Shown here piece after piece: positions 53,153 to 63,805 of a stretch of DNA of 64,000 nt. The DNA lies in assembly GCA_030323885.1 (NCBI GenBank), contig CM059196.1, forward strand, positions 42,307,798 through 42,371,797, given 5' to 3'. The translations under genes and the position numbers were made by a program. Under the pieces are notes generated by a model. It did not search any database. It was not told the DNA's origin and was given only the letters and a program-made list of their open reading frames with translations. Numbering within the stretch: position 1 is the first letter of the stretch; every line of letters starts with the position of its first letter. The stretch is from Branchipolynoe longqiensis. Its lineage: Eukaryota; Annelida; Polychaeta; Phyllodocida; Polynoidae.

Positions 53153-54892
53153 TTAAAGTTGCATGGTCCGATGAAATATAATTTTGTCAAAATTAAAACA
53201 ACTACTTACATTTGACGCTATATATCCAACTTAGATATTGGTGTATTAGCTAATGATTTGGGACAGTATATACAGACGAACCAGTGAGTTTATAACCTCA
53301 CCCCTTTGAACACTCAGTTTGAAACACCCATTATGCAGGAATGCCATTAACCAATTAGGCCAATCTCGTGACCCCATTATCCCCCCCAACCAAGTAGGCC
53401 TGCTGTGCAGGGTCATAGAGGGGAAGGGGATATGAGGTGGATGTGTGTGTATGTGTCTGTGTGTTTCCTGACCTGACTTTACAGAGACACAGAGACAGAC
53501 ATACACACAGACATACACACACATACATACACACACAAGACATACACACACAAGACATACACACAGAGACATACACACACAGACAGACACCCATAGATAG
53601 GCACACACACACACAGACATGCACACATATACAGAGAAACACGCACACATGCACACACCCGACATACACAGACACACATACACCCAACCTGACTTTGCAG
53701 AGAGAGAGCCACACACACACACACACAGACAGACATACACACATACAGACATGCAGAGACATACACACATAGACATGCACACACAGACACACACATACAT
53801 ATACATACAGACACACACTAACATACACACATGCATACACATACACACATACATTACCACCCATATATACACCCAGACAGACACACATATAGACACACAG
53901 AGACAGACATGCATAGACAGCACACAGAGACACACACACCCATACATGCACACACCCGACATACACAGAGTCACATACACCCGACATGACTTTGCAGAGA
54001 TAGACACACACACACAGACACATAGACAGCCGCACACAGACAGAGGCAGACACACACATACACACACACACATACATACACACAGACACACACACCCATA
54101 CACAGATACATTCACAGACACACATACACCCGGCCTGACTTTGCACAGAGAGAGACACACACAGACAGAGGCAGCCACACACATGCATACCCACATATAT
54201 ACACACATACACACACAGACATTACCACACACACACATATACACACACACAGACACACATAGATAGACACACACAGACAGACATGCATAGACATCACACA
54301 CAGACACAGAAACACACAGACATGCACACACCTGACATACACAGACACACATACACCCGACCTGACTTTGCAGAGAGAGACACACACAGACAGAGACACA
54401 TAGACAGACACACATAGATAGAGGCAGACACACACACATACATACACACATACATACATACATACATACCCACACATACAGAGAAACACAGAAATACACA
54501 CACACAGATACATACAGACATACATAGACAGACACAAGCAGACAACAGACACACATTATATTTAGTTAAAAACCCTAGTGCGATGGGCCTATGACACTAA
54601 TCCAGTCCCAGAAGGCGCACAACCAGGAATACCTACCTACAGTCCTGTAAGGTTCCATGTCATCTCACATCACTTGGTCAGCGCGAGATGACCATCTGGG
54701 TCATAGCCACAGGACTTTTGACAAGCTTGTCGAAATTATTTTTGGTTCTTTCAGCTCATATTACTTCAAAACTAATCATCTTTAATCAAAATCACTCTGG
54801 ACTAATGATTAGTAGCTTGTAACGATCAATTTTATATATTTATCTAAAAAATAAGACAAAAATTCAAGTGCCATCGGACCATGCAACTTTAA
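53153..54892 (+). mobile_element. TTAA-MITE (inner), itself carrying a CA-rich satellite
   Basis: Left end TTAAAGTTGCATGGTCCGAT at 53153; right end ATCGGACCATGCAACTTTAA at 54889. The left arm stops after ATATTGGTGTATTA (about 53248). The right arm resumes at CTTTTGACAAGCTTGTCGAA (about 54714), leaving nearly 1.5 kb of foreign sequence where about 90 bp of MITE would normally lie. Confidence 0.85.
53430..54550. repeat. CA-rich minisatellite with higher-order unit
   Basis: ACACACAGACAGACATACAC-type sequence. The marker CCTGACTTTGCAGAGAGAGA recurs at about 53469, 53690, 53974, 54131 and 54358, giving higher-order units of roughly 160-285 bp. The 436-codon minus-strand cysteine/valine frame (53246-54556) reads this array and is not a credible protein. 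Confidence 0.88.
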
Positions 54893-55159
54893 AGTGACTT
54901 TTAATTTGAATGGTTAACCTTTGAAATATTTTAAGTGTAAATGTGGGACAATTAGTTTTGCCAGGCATGCCTAAATTCTGACAGCATAGTCTTCTGCAGT
55001 AACAGATTCTATGAAATTCACTCAGTGTTCCCTTCTATTAGTTCTATGTGGCAAGAGATGCATAATAGTAATAAGTGCATCAGTATCGAAATTAGATCTA
55101 AATGATTTTTTTTAGTTTTTAAAATGTAATGCATCATCGAACAATGCAGCTTTAACAGT

Positions 55160-55805
55160 AAACTGTAAACATCCAACTCGTCCACTCTCATAAAACAATA
55201 TAATTAATTCCTTAAAGCGGCTGTCACCCATCACCGGATTGAGCAATGGACAGAATTGTCTAGTCCGGTGGTGTTCGGGCATGATAAGTATCAAAATGTA
55301 TTAAAATGTGTCAAAATGTTGTGATATTGGGTCAAAGGCTGCTGGATGAATGGACACGAAACAGACATGAACGGATAACCAAAGGACGGTAAGCAGACTA
55401 AACGGACTCAAACCGGACAAAAACCATAGACGTCAATCCGGCGGCATCCGTTCCAAGTTTTGTGCATATTCAAAACTTGTACCGGATCAGGCCGGATATC
55501 AATGGATATACAACAGACTTTGCCAGATATCAACATACTTTGTTCGGTTTCTTTCCGTTTCCCAAATCCGGTGATGTGTGACAGCCACTTTACGGTGAGC
55601 ACTCCTTACAAATTTGCTGACTCTGATAGAGGAATGCCATGAGAAATAACCACCTGCAAACCTACGCTCAAAGCTTTCAACTCCATCAAAAACCTTCCGC
55701 TTCACTTCAGCACTGCATTTGTGCTGCCACTTCTTCTACCTACATAAGTACAGATGCTGTCATTTGGCCCCTCGCTTTGATATGAGGAAACTTTGCATTT
55801 GTTAC
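55160..55805. other. No gene recognised
   Basis: GACAGCCACTT (55580) pairs with AAGCGGCTGTCACCCATCACCGG (55215-55237), whose complement CCGGTGATGTGTGACAGCC lies at 55568. This marks an inverted-repeat element of about 370 bp (55215-55590) with flanking AAG; its class is unclear. Confidence 0.45.
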
Positions 55806-55811
55806 TCTACA

Positions 55812-56150
55812 TTAAAGCTGCATAGTCCGATGAAGTATCTAATTTTAAAAACCAAAACAATTATCGATATTATATTTTACATATCTTCCTTAGCTACTGG
55901 TGTATTTATCAAGCATTTCTTTCTGTATAGAAGGCAATACTGAGTCAATTTAATAGAACTTGTTACTGCAGAAACCTATGGTGTCAGAGTTTTTTTGGTG
56001 TGCTTGTCAAGACTAATTTTACATGCTTGTACTTCAAATATCTCAAAAGTTAACCATTTAAAATAATCGTTACTTCAAACTGTAGTAAAGTAGATACTAA
56101 TGATCAATCAAATATATTTATCTCAGAAAAATGACAGAAACTCAAAATAA
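55812..56150 (+). mobile_element. TTAA-MITE, right end lost
   Basis: TTAAAGCTGCATAGTCCGAT through TTCTGTATAGAAGGCAATAC to AAAAATGACAGAAACTCAAA, after which the terminal repeat is missing. Confidence 0.88.
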
Positions 56151-56340
56151 TAACTTAATAATATAAATATAATATCTCATAACCTATATGTAATAACCAA
56201 CTTTCATTTCCCCCGAACTTTCCCCAAAATAATCCACTAAGATAATAGCTTGAAAAACATCAAACATGTGCTGGCATGAATGGAAATGGCATATTACTGT
56301 AGGCTGTGCAAATATACATGGAATTCTGTGGGGGGGAATA

Positions 56341-56696
56341 TTAAAGTTGCATAGTCGGATAGTTTTGAGTTTCTGACATTTTTCTGAGATAAGTATATTA
56401 AATTGATCATTATTATCTACCTTAGTTTAGTTTGAAGTAACTCTTAATTGAAATGGCTACCATTTGAGATATTTCGAAATTCAAATGTGTGAAAATAATT
56501 TTGGCAAGCACGCCAAAACTCTGATACCATAGGCTTCTGCGGAAACAGGTTCTATTAAATTGACTCAGTGTTCCTTTCTCCGTGGCAACAAATACTTAAT
56601 AAGTGCATCAGTATCTAAGTTAGATATGCAGAATCAAATCGAGATAATTATTTTGATTTTGAAATGTTGATGCTTCATCAGACTATTCAGCTTTAA
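56341..56696 (-). mobile_element. TTAA-MITE, full length (356 bp)
   Basis: TTAAAGTTGCATAGTCGGAT to ATCAGACTATTCAGCTTTAA with both sites kept. Confidence 0.92.
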
Positions 56697-56699
56697 CGC

Positions 56700-57630
56700 C
56701 CGTAATATGCGCATATGAGGAGGTATAGCAATATATGAGGTCCTGCTAAGGAGCTAGATAAATGCAGGTGGTAGGGTTAATCCGTGGATTAATCCGTCTG
56801 TAGCGAAGCAGCTGCAAGCCACAACCCAGGTTATAAACCGCAGTGATCTGTCTGGAAGTACCCTAGCGTACACAGTGAAGAATTCTGGTAGTAGCCGAAA
56901 TCTACACGGTAGTGGATTTTTCGAATAACTGAAATCTACATACGGAGGGATTCCGGCACGAGCTGAAATCTACACATTAAAGGAATCTGGCAAATAGCTG
57001 CAATCTACATAGTGATGAATTCCTGCAGTAGCTGAAACCTACACAGTATAAAGACCAGGAATCTCCCCAGAACAGACGGGAAAAGCTGAGAGATCCAACT
57101 CGAGTTGAGTGGATGATGGAGAGGGAGGTGAAGGAAAGGCAGGGTAGGGAAGGTGGAGGAGGAAGGCAGAGAGATAGAGAGGGGAGGGGCCTGAGCAGGG
57201 AGAGGACACAGAGGGAAACATTGATGTTGAATAAAGGAGCGGCTCAACGCCAATAACTGCCCTGAGCAACGCGACCCGACACAAGGTGCGGTGTGTTGTG
57301 AGCTGCTCATTGAAAGGCCAGTGGGCGCAGAGCAGCTCGCCCTGTAAGTTCTATACTATATAATATGTACTATAGTATATGAATATAAATGGGCGGAGCT
57401 AATCTTTATTTATTTTTTATTTTTTATTTATTATTTGCCGTGGGCCAGCACCCATCGGCGCTGCTGGCGCCACCATTGTCTAGGTCACGTGCCCGGCTAG
57501 TGGCTTTTTGTACCATTCCAATGAGAATTTTAAACTTAGTTTTGTATAGGTGGGGCTATACTTGCTTTGCCAGGGGCCTCTTCAAAATAAATGAGGCTCC
57601 ACATTACCTATTGTCTCGACTTCCTCCTTG
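56700..57630. other. No gene recognised; weak GAAATCTACA repeats
   Basis: TAGCTGAAATCTACACAGT-like phrases recur at about 56895, 56930, 56968, 57000 and 57030 (spacing near 36 bp), a decayed tandem array. 57110-57210 is purine-rich. No exon is supported. Confidence 0.45.
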
Positions 57631-57639
57631 ACTTAAGTA

Positions 57640-57900
57640 TGATAATTTATATTATATCTATTATATCTATCATATCTATTACGTCTATCATGTCTATCAT
57701 GTATATCATGTATATTATGTCTTTTATGTCTATTATATCTATTTTATCTATTTTAACTATTTTATCTATTTTATCTATTTTATCTATTTTATCTATTATA
57801 TCTACTTTATCTATTATATATATTATATCTAGTAAATCTATTATATATATTGTATATATATTACATATATATTATATATAGTATATATAAATATAGTATG
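57640..57900. repeat. TATC/TTTATC microsatellite, AT-rich
   Basis: Runs of TATTATATCTATTATATC, then TATTTTATCTATTTTATC, then TATATAT. The isoleucine/serine-rich open frame over it is compositional. Confidence 0.88.
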
Positions 57901-58128
57901 TATATTTATACTGGATGAGCCGAAATATTAAACCTAATAATATATTGATCTCACAGAAACTCAAGACGAACTCAGTGTACAAATCTACTACACAGGTACC
58001 ATGAATCAGGCATAACGATGATGTAGCTTTGAAATGCCTAGACCACAGAGGCTATTGTTAGAAACCGGAACTTGGTCCAGCTGAGACCGCCTACTGCCGG
58101 CCTTGGAACCAGGAGACATGCACCGTTA

Positions 58129-59254
58129 AGGTTCTATTCCATACACGCGTAATGCGTAATGCGTTATGCGAATGCCATCATTCCTTACACGCGTAACGCT
58201 GAGATTCCTTACACGCGGCATGCGGTATGCGAATGCGAATGCGACAAAAAATCGAAACGCCTTGAAGCCTATGGGCTACATTCCTTACACGCGGTATGCA
58301 AATGCGAATGCGTTTTTCCGATCGGTCCATGTAGCGATCGGTGCGGCATGTGGCATGCGACAAGTCGGGTGCGAATAGAAACCTGAGTCTGATGTGTCCA
58401 TTAGTTTAACACTAGGAGAGGCGACTGAGCATTACGGAACGGTCACGCACAAGGGTGCTGAGGGGAACCATATGGTAGTGGTGGTGGTGGGGTTCAGTCA
58501 GTCGCACTTGTCCATTAGTTTAACAAGGAGAGGCGATGGAGCATTACTGAACGGTGACACACAAGGGTGCTGAGGGGAAACATATGGTAGTGGTGGTGGT
58601 GGGGGTTGGGTTGGTAAAAATGCTACCACAGCCACAAAAATATGAATACTTATCTATAATTTGGTAATTATAAAGGTAGGAACCTCCATGTGACGTACCA
58701 ACAGTTACATAGATATACATGCCATATTAGGCCATATAGAGTGCAGTATGGAGTATACTTGTTTTTTTGTTTTTTTTAAATATAGCAGGTCGTGTGCCGC
58801 ATGCCGCATACCGCGTAGAAGGAATCTTCCCATTCGCATACCGCATGCCGCATGCCGCATACCGCGTGTAAGGAATCCGAGCTTCATGCGTTATGCAGTG
58901 AAGTATACAAAAAGTGTAGTTACAGGGTTTAAAAGACTCTTTGCTGCCTATCTTCTACAACCGCCCTTCTACAACCGTCCTTCTCCCGGTTGTCCTTAAT
59001 TAGCAGTCGCCGCCTCCAACCTTATATCAATGGACAAATGCGACTCAGGATTTTCTATTCGCACCACCATTACGCATTACGCATTACGCATTACGCATCG
59101 ATCGCTACATGGACCGATCGGGATAATGGATTTCATTCGCATTCGCATTACGCATTACGCGTGTAAGGAATGTAGCTCATAGGTTTCAAGGTGTTTCGAT
59201 TTTTTGTGGCATTTGCATTCCCATTACGCATTACGCGTGTATGGAATACAACCT
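58129..59254. mobile_element. Foldback element, family A, 1.1 kb (longest copy)
   Basis: The ends AGGTTCTATTCCATACACG and (reverse complement) AGGTTGTATTCCATACACG match at 18 of 19 positions, with TTA on both sides (58126-58128, 59255-59257). Inside are many TGCGTAATGCG, GCATGCGGTATGCG and GCATTACGCATTACG units in both directions. The block TCCATTAGTTTAACACTAGG with GGTAGTGGTGGTGGTGGG is duplicated (58398, 58510). No transposase frame is recognised. Confidence 0.82.
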
Positions 59255-59389
59255 TTAGGCTGTGTCTAGACGTTGACTATACACGGACAGCTGCTCACCG
59301 GCAAGGGGCGTGCAGTAACCGCATAATGCGCTGCGCAATCTGCGGTTCTGCTGACTTAGCAACTTCATATCTGGGTTCGCTAGGTGCCC

Positions 59390-59540
59390 ACATATCTACA
59401 CTAGCCTCTGCCTGCCTAGCTATCTACTTGTCTACCAACCTACCTGCCTGCCTACCAACACACTTACATACATACATACCGACCTACCTACCTAGCCAAA
59501 CACTTACCTACCTGCCTACCCATCCACCTACCCACCCACG
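59390..59540. repeat. CTACCTGC/CATACATAC microsatellite
   Basis: Imperfect ACCTACCTGCCTGCCTAC tetranucleotide-based sequence. Confidence 0.75.
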
Positions 59541-59554
59541 ATGGCTGTACAACC

Positions 59555-59984
59555 TTAAAGGTGCATAGTCCCATGCTTTTGAGTTTCTCTCATTTATACC
59601 CTGCATCAGTTTTGAGTAACTTTTAATTGAAAATGCTACCTTTGGAAATATTTTAGAATTTCTGTATTTTTTCTGAGATAAATATATTAGATCGATCACT
59701 AGTATCTACTTTACTCTGGTTCAAAGTTACTTTTATTTTAAGTGGTAAGCTTTGGAGATATTTTGAGTGCAAACATGGAAAATTAGTTTTGGCAAGCTTG
59801 CCAAAACTCTGACACCATAGACTTCTGGAGTAACAGGTTCTGTTAAATTGGCTCAGTATTGCCTTCTACACAGAAACAAATGCTTAATAAGTGCATCAGT
59901 ATCTAAGTTAGATATGTGAAATTAAATCTAGATAACTAGTTTGGTTTTGAAAATTTGATATTTGATCGGACTATGCAGCTTTAA
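59555..59984 (-). mobile_element. TTAA-MITE, chimeric (internal partial duplication)
   Basis: TTAAAGGTGCATAGTCCCAT runs to GAAATATTTTAG (59650). It then restarts at GAATTTCTGTATTTTTTCTG, which belongs near the left end, and continues to ATCGGACTATGCAGCTTTAA. The copy is about 75 bp over length, consistent with template switching or recombination between two copies. Confidence 0.85.
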
Positions 59985-59989
59985 GCCTT

Positions 59990-60730
59990 ATTTGGTTATA
60001 TTTATAAACACTGTTCACTTCTAAATGTCATCGCTTACTTTCGACTGGAGACACTAAGCATGTAACGTGATATATATGAACAAACCAACACACTATTACC
60101 ATCTATGATTCTGCCATCACTGTCCAAAACTCAGGTACTTTCAAGGACCTGGGAAGCTTCTCTCAAAATTGCAAAACTTTACCAATCTTCCAGAAGCCCT
60201 AGGGAATCCAGCCGAATGACTTGATTCAAGATTTAGCTGAGTTATGATTGATTGAGTGACTGAAACTATCAACGTAATTTACTAGTGATAGTCAGGTTAT
60301 GCCATGTTGACAGTCCATATTCCTGGCCACAAGGATTTATATGATATTACTATTACCATATTGGTATTTAACCAACAATTTTACGCACACTATAGAGATT
60401 CAAAATCAAAGATAAAATGTGCATTAAACGATGGCTACAGAGATCAAAAGCCCACAATCACTTGTAAATTTGGATAACACTACCCAATTAAATGGCATCA
60501 TTTAATAATTTACAAAGTGCTTCAGCCCAGCTGCCGTATAGGGATGCCAACATTCCATGTTTTACATTTGTAAAAAGCTAAATTTTTGCTTGTTTTACAT
60601 CTGGAAAATAATCATGCAAGCTGTTTGTATTGTACCATTGTTGGCACAAGGTCATAAAAGCAGCAGTTTATTTAAATGCCTGTTTAAACAACAACAGCAC
60701 GATGCAGAAGTGTTTTCTTTTTTACACGTC
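59990..60730. other. No gene recognised
   Basis: AT-rich unique-looking sequence. No exon, element or tandem repeat is supported. Confidence 0.35.
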
Positions 60731-60734
60731 AGAC

Positions 60735-61290
60735 TGTAAGTGTAAGGACTGCACTCACTGCCCCAGGTAAAATGCCACATACACAGGTAAGCATGGGTAT
60801 GATCATTGCAGCACAGTTTTGCGATAGGCCAGTGGTTAGGACGGTCGTTTATTTGTTGTTGTTTTACGTCCTAGCAACATTTAAGGTCATATCAGGACGG
60901 GTACCGACTTGTGACAGTGCGCACTCATGGCAACTTGACAGTGCTGTCCCTCTGGGAAACCAGGCCACCGGCACCATGACCTGGTATCCCACTCAGTGAC
61001 ACTATCCTGACACTGAGCACACCAGTCCTTGCCCTGTCCTAATAATGCCGAGTGGCTGGCTAGGAAGCAACAAGTATCAATTTTTAAGTCAGTGGTTTGA
61101 CTCGACCAGGGTTCAAACCCACGACATACCAGCACGGGAGACGGCCGCTCTAACTCATTCGGCCATCCCGTCTGGTCCTAGGACGGTCGCGCGGGAATGG
61201 CTGAAATGTAGGTTTGAGTCCTGCTCTAACCCTGATGCTCCACTTTGGTGCAATATTCCAATGACATTGTTTCCATGACCAGGATTCCCT
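60735..61290 (+). mobile_element. SINE-2-like element split by a SINE-1
   Basis: GGTAAAATGCCACATACACA, GATCATTGCAGCACAG and GCGATAGGCCAGTGGTTAGG (A-box-like) lie left of the insertion. CGCGGGAATGGCTGAAATG and TAGGTTTGAGTCCTGCTC (B-box-like) lie right of it. The halves join at TAGGACGGTCG. Confidence 0.72.
60848..61178 (-). mobile_element. SINE-1, reverse, full length, with 11-bp target duplication
   Basis: TTTATTTGTTGTTGTTTTAC, GTCCTAGCAACATTTAAGGT, GTCCCTCTGGGAAACCAGGC, TTTGACTCGACCAGGGTTCA and CATTCGGCCATCCCGTCTGG. TAGGACGGTCG is present at 60837-60847 and again at 61179-61189, exact. Confidence 0.95.
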
Positions 61291-61399
61291 ACATGTTGTG
61301 TGCACTGCATAGGGTTGAACCATCCCTGTGTATATACTGTACTTGCACTACCTGAATATTTGTAATTATAAGTATGGGACTTGCGATTCCACGTGGACA

Positions 61400-61560
61400 A
61401 GTGTAGTGAGGTGCACCAACCTCCTCAGGTGAAATGTCACAATCAAAGATAGCTATGGGTAGGTTGATTGCATCGGGGAACCGCGATAGTCTAATGCTGA
61501 GGATACCCACCCTGGAATTGCAGATGTGGGTTATATCTTCAATATAAGCACAATGCTCCA
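61400..61560 (+). mobile_element. SINE-2, copy 3
   Basis: CCTCCTCAGGTGAAATGTCA, GGTAGGTTGATTGCATCGGG and GCGATAGTCTAATGCTGAGG align with copies 1 and 2. B-box-like region GATGTGGGTTATATC. Confidence 0.6.
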
Positions 61561-61564
61561 ATTA

Positions 61565-62115
61565 GTTTATAACATATTAACAGACCCAATGATAATATCA
61601 TCGTGAAGGTTTATTCAAATATCCATACATGTGTCTTATATGATAACCGAAAAGCCACTGTGTGTCTATAGTGGCAACCTGCTTAGAGTAGCGGCTTTAC
61701 GGTGAGTTTCGAATAATGTGGCGTTGACGAATAGTTCCGAGCTGTGTATCACGAGAACTGCAGCTAGACTTGTTTCTGCACAGTCAGCAGTTTATTATCT
61801 CACATGCTACTAGTACTACTTAAGGGTAGTTCATAATATGAACATTCTGAGTTGCGCTGGTGTCTCAGTAAGGTCTGAAGCTGCAACCCAGCACGCTGAG
61901 TCATAGCTGTAGCTTACTTGGTGGAAGTTACAGTTTGTGACCCCCGCCCAATCCCTGACTATTAGCCCCAGACTTAATGTCAACTTATAATTACATAATA
62001 TATATGAAATTTGAAGTGAGAGCTGGGAGACCGTTGGGAGTCGGTTCCCAGGCGGCGGGAAGCAGAGCGTGCCCGGTTACATGGTGCGGGGGGAGGGGGG
62101 TGGGGGTCTGCAGAG
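61565..62115. other. No gene recognised
   Basis: Mostly AT-rich with a short GC-rich G-run stretch at 62083-62106. GTCTGAAGCTGCAACCCAGC-ACGCTGAGTCA (61872) resembles AGCTGAAGCTGTGACCCGGC-ATGCTGCATCA (62619), suggesting one more unnamed repeat. Confidence 0.35.
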
Positions 62116-62120
62116 AATAA

Positions 62121-62357
62121 TGCCTAGTGCACACCTACCGTATACGATTCGCGCAGTAAAACTGAAAACGAGCCGATTCATTCTTCGAATCGCGAATCGC
62201 AATCTTAATCGGCCCATTTTAGCCCTAAAACTGAGTTTTTATTTGCGAATCGCAATCGCTAGGTGTGCACGGGGAGCGCACACCTAGCAATTTTTGTCCA
62301 CGAAACGGGCAGTATACGGTAGGTGGGTGCGCACAAACGGTAGGTGTGTACTAGGCA
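62121..62357. mobile_element. Foldback element, family B (Harbinger-like), 237 bp
   Basis: The ends TGCCTAGTGCACACCTACCG and (reverse complement) TGCCTAGTACACACCTACCG match at 19 of 20 positions. The flanks are TAA (62118-62120) and TTA (62358-62360). The interior has GCGAATCGC-type repeats and an inner inverted pair around AGGTGTGCACGGGG/AGCGCACACCT. Confidence 0.82.
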
Positions 62358-62364
62358 TTAGGGG

Positions 62365-63180
62365 TGTGGGAAGCAAAAGGTGCCCGGAGAGGAGCACTGA
62401 AAAACATTATGGACTATACAGTGCCTCTTTTTTGATATTCACATAATGCATTATATAGTACATATATCTTGATGATTCAACTTTGGAGAGTTCTTGCATG
62501 CATTTATTTCTAATGTTGATTGCAGTGAAATTGTCCTAGCTAATATTTTACATGAGATAAAATACCATTTTGTGCACGTGCATTCACCACCTCCCCCCCG
62601 CCCACCTTCAGCAGTAAGCTGAAGCTGTGACCCGGCATGCTGCATCACAGCCTCAGTCCTTCCTGAGGAACCAGCGTAACTCTAAATATCTGTATTGCCA
62701 ACATTTTGCACACAATAAAGGGGCAACTGGAAAAGGTCAATGTGCTAATTAAAATTTCAGTATGAAATGTCAAGGGTTCACTGACAGATAGTCAACATGA
62801 GAAAGTATTGATTGGGGAGTTTGGGATTGATAATTGGTACTCTATGTATGAATAGAATAAAATGCATCCACACGAAATTGATGGCAATTGTGATCAAAGA
62901 AATACATTACTATTATTATGAATTCATGTATTAAGCTGGGGAAATTTAAAGTATTCAACAATATTGGTCTTCTTCATTCCACTGCCCCATGCCTAAATTT
63001 GGTTTATGCACCTGATTATAGGTTTCCTTTTGGTTAAAGTCACTTATTCTACTATTTCAAGCAAATAAATGATACAAAGTTATAGCTTAACTTAGGATAA
63101 CAAATACCAATTGTCTCTATATTATCATGCCTGGTTATTTAATAATGTAGGTGATATGCTGGGCAATGTGAGTTGGTTCA
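62365..63180. other. No gene recognised
   Basis: AT-rich; no exon or element supported. Confidence 0.35.
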
Positions 63181-63182
63181 TT

Positions 63183-63245
63183 TAGGTTTGTTTGTTTGTT
63201 TGTTGTTGTTTTACGTCCTAGGCACGTCTAAGGTCATATCAGTAC
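63183..63245 (-). mobile_element. SINE-1 tail fragment
   Basis: GTTTGTTTGTTTGTTTGTTG, TTGTTTTACGTCCTAGGCAC, TCTAAGGTCATATCAG only. Confidence 0.75.
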
Positions 63246-63449
63246 CACCAGTGCATTTAGGTGACACCAATTAATGAAAATTCTTATGTTCTATTGCAAA
63301 GTCTTTCATTGCTTTGATGCTGTCTGCTGTTTGATTTGCATTTGTCAAGTAAATACAAGAATTTGTCTCGGATTACTCATGGATGGTGAAAATTGCACCA
63401 ACACTTTTGGGAACGTCCTTCTTCGTGGAGTTCCTACTACAGGATAGGT

Positions 63450-63805
63450 TTAAAGTTCCATAGTCCGATGGTTTTGAATTTCTGTAATTTTTTCTGAGAT
63501 AAATATATTAGATCGATCACTAGTATCTACTTTACATTAGTTCAAAGTTACATTTATTTTAAATGGTAAACATTTTAGATATTTTGAGTGCAAACATGGA
63601 AAATTAGTTTTGGCAAGCTTGCCAAAACTCTGACACCATAGACTTCTGCAGTAACAGGTTTTGTTAAATTGACTCAGTATTGCCTTCTACGCAGAAACAA
63701 ATGCTTAATAAGTGCATCAGTATCTAAGTTAGATATGTAAAATCAAATCTCGATAATTGGTTTGGGTTTGAAAATTTGATATTTCATCTGACTATGCAGC
63801 TTTAA
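63450..63805 (-). mobile_element. TTAA-MITE, full length (356 bp)
   Basis: TTAAAGTTCCATAGTCCGAT to ATCTGACTATGCAGCTTTAA. Central TTTTGGCAAGCTTGCCAAAA intact. Confidence 0.93.

Larger units (their letters stand above)
53062..55155 (-). mobile_element. TTAA-MITE (outer), split at its own internal TTAA
   Basis: Left part GTAAAGTTACATAGTCCGAT to CTACCTTACTTTAGTTTAA (53062-53156). Right part from 54889: TTAAAGTGACTTTTAATTTG, CAGCATAGTCTTCTGCAGTA, to ATCGAACAATGCAGCTTTAA. Joined, the two give the family sequence CTTTAGTTTAAAGTAACTTT without a break. Confidence 0.88.

Noticed and set aside
53246..54556. 436-codon cysteine/valine-rich minus-strand frame
   Set aside because: It reads a CA/GT minisatellite lying inside a MITE; several overlapping frames are equally open.
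57591..57881. Isoleucine-rich frame resembling a transmembrane protein
   Set aside because: Reads a TATC microsatellite.
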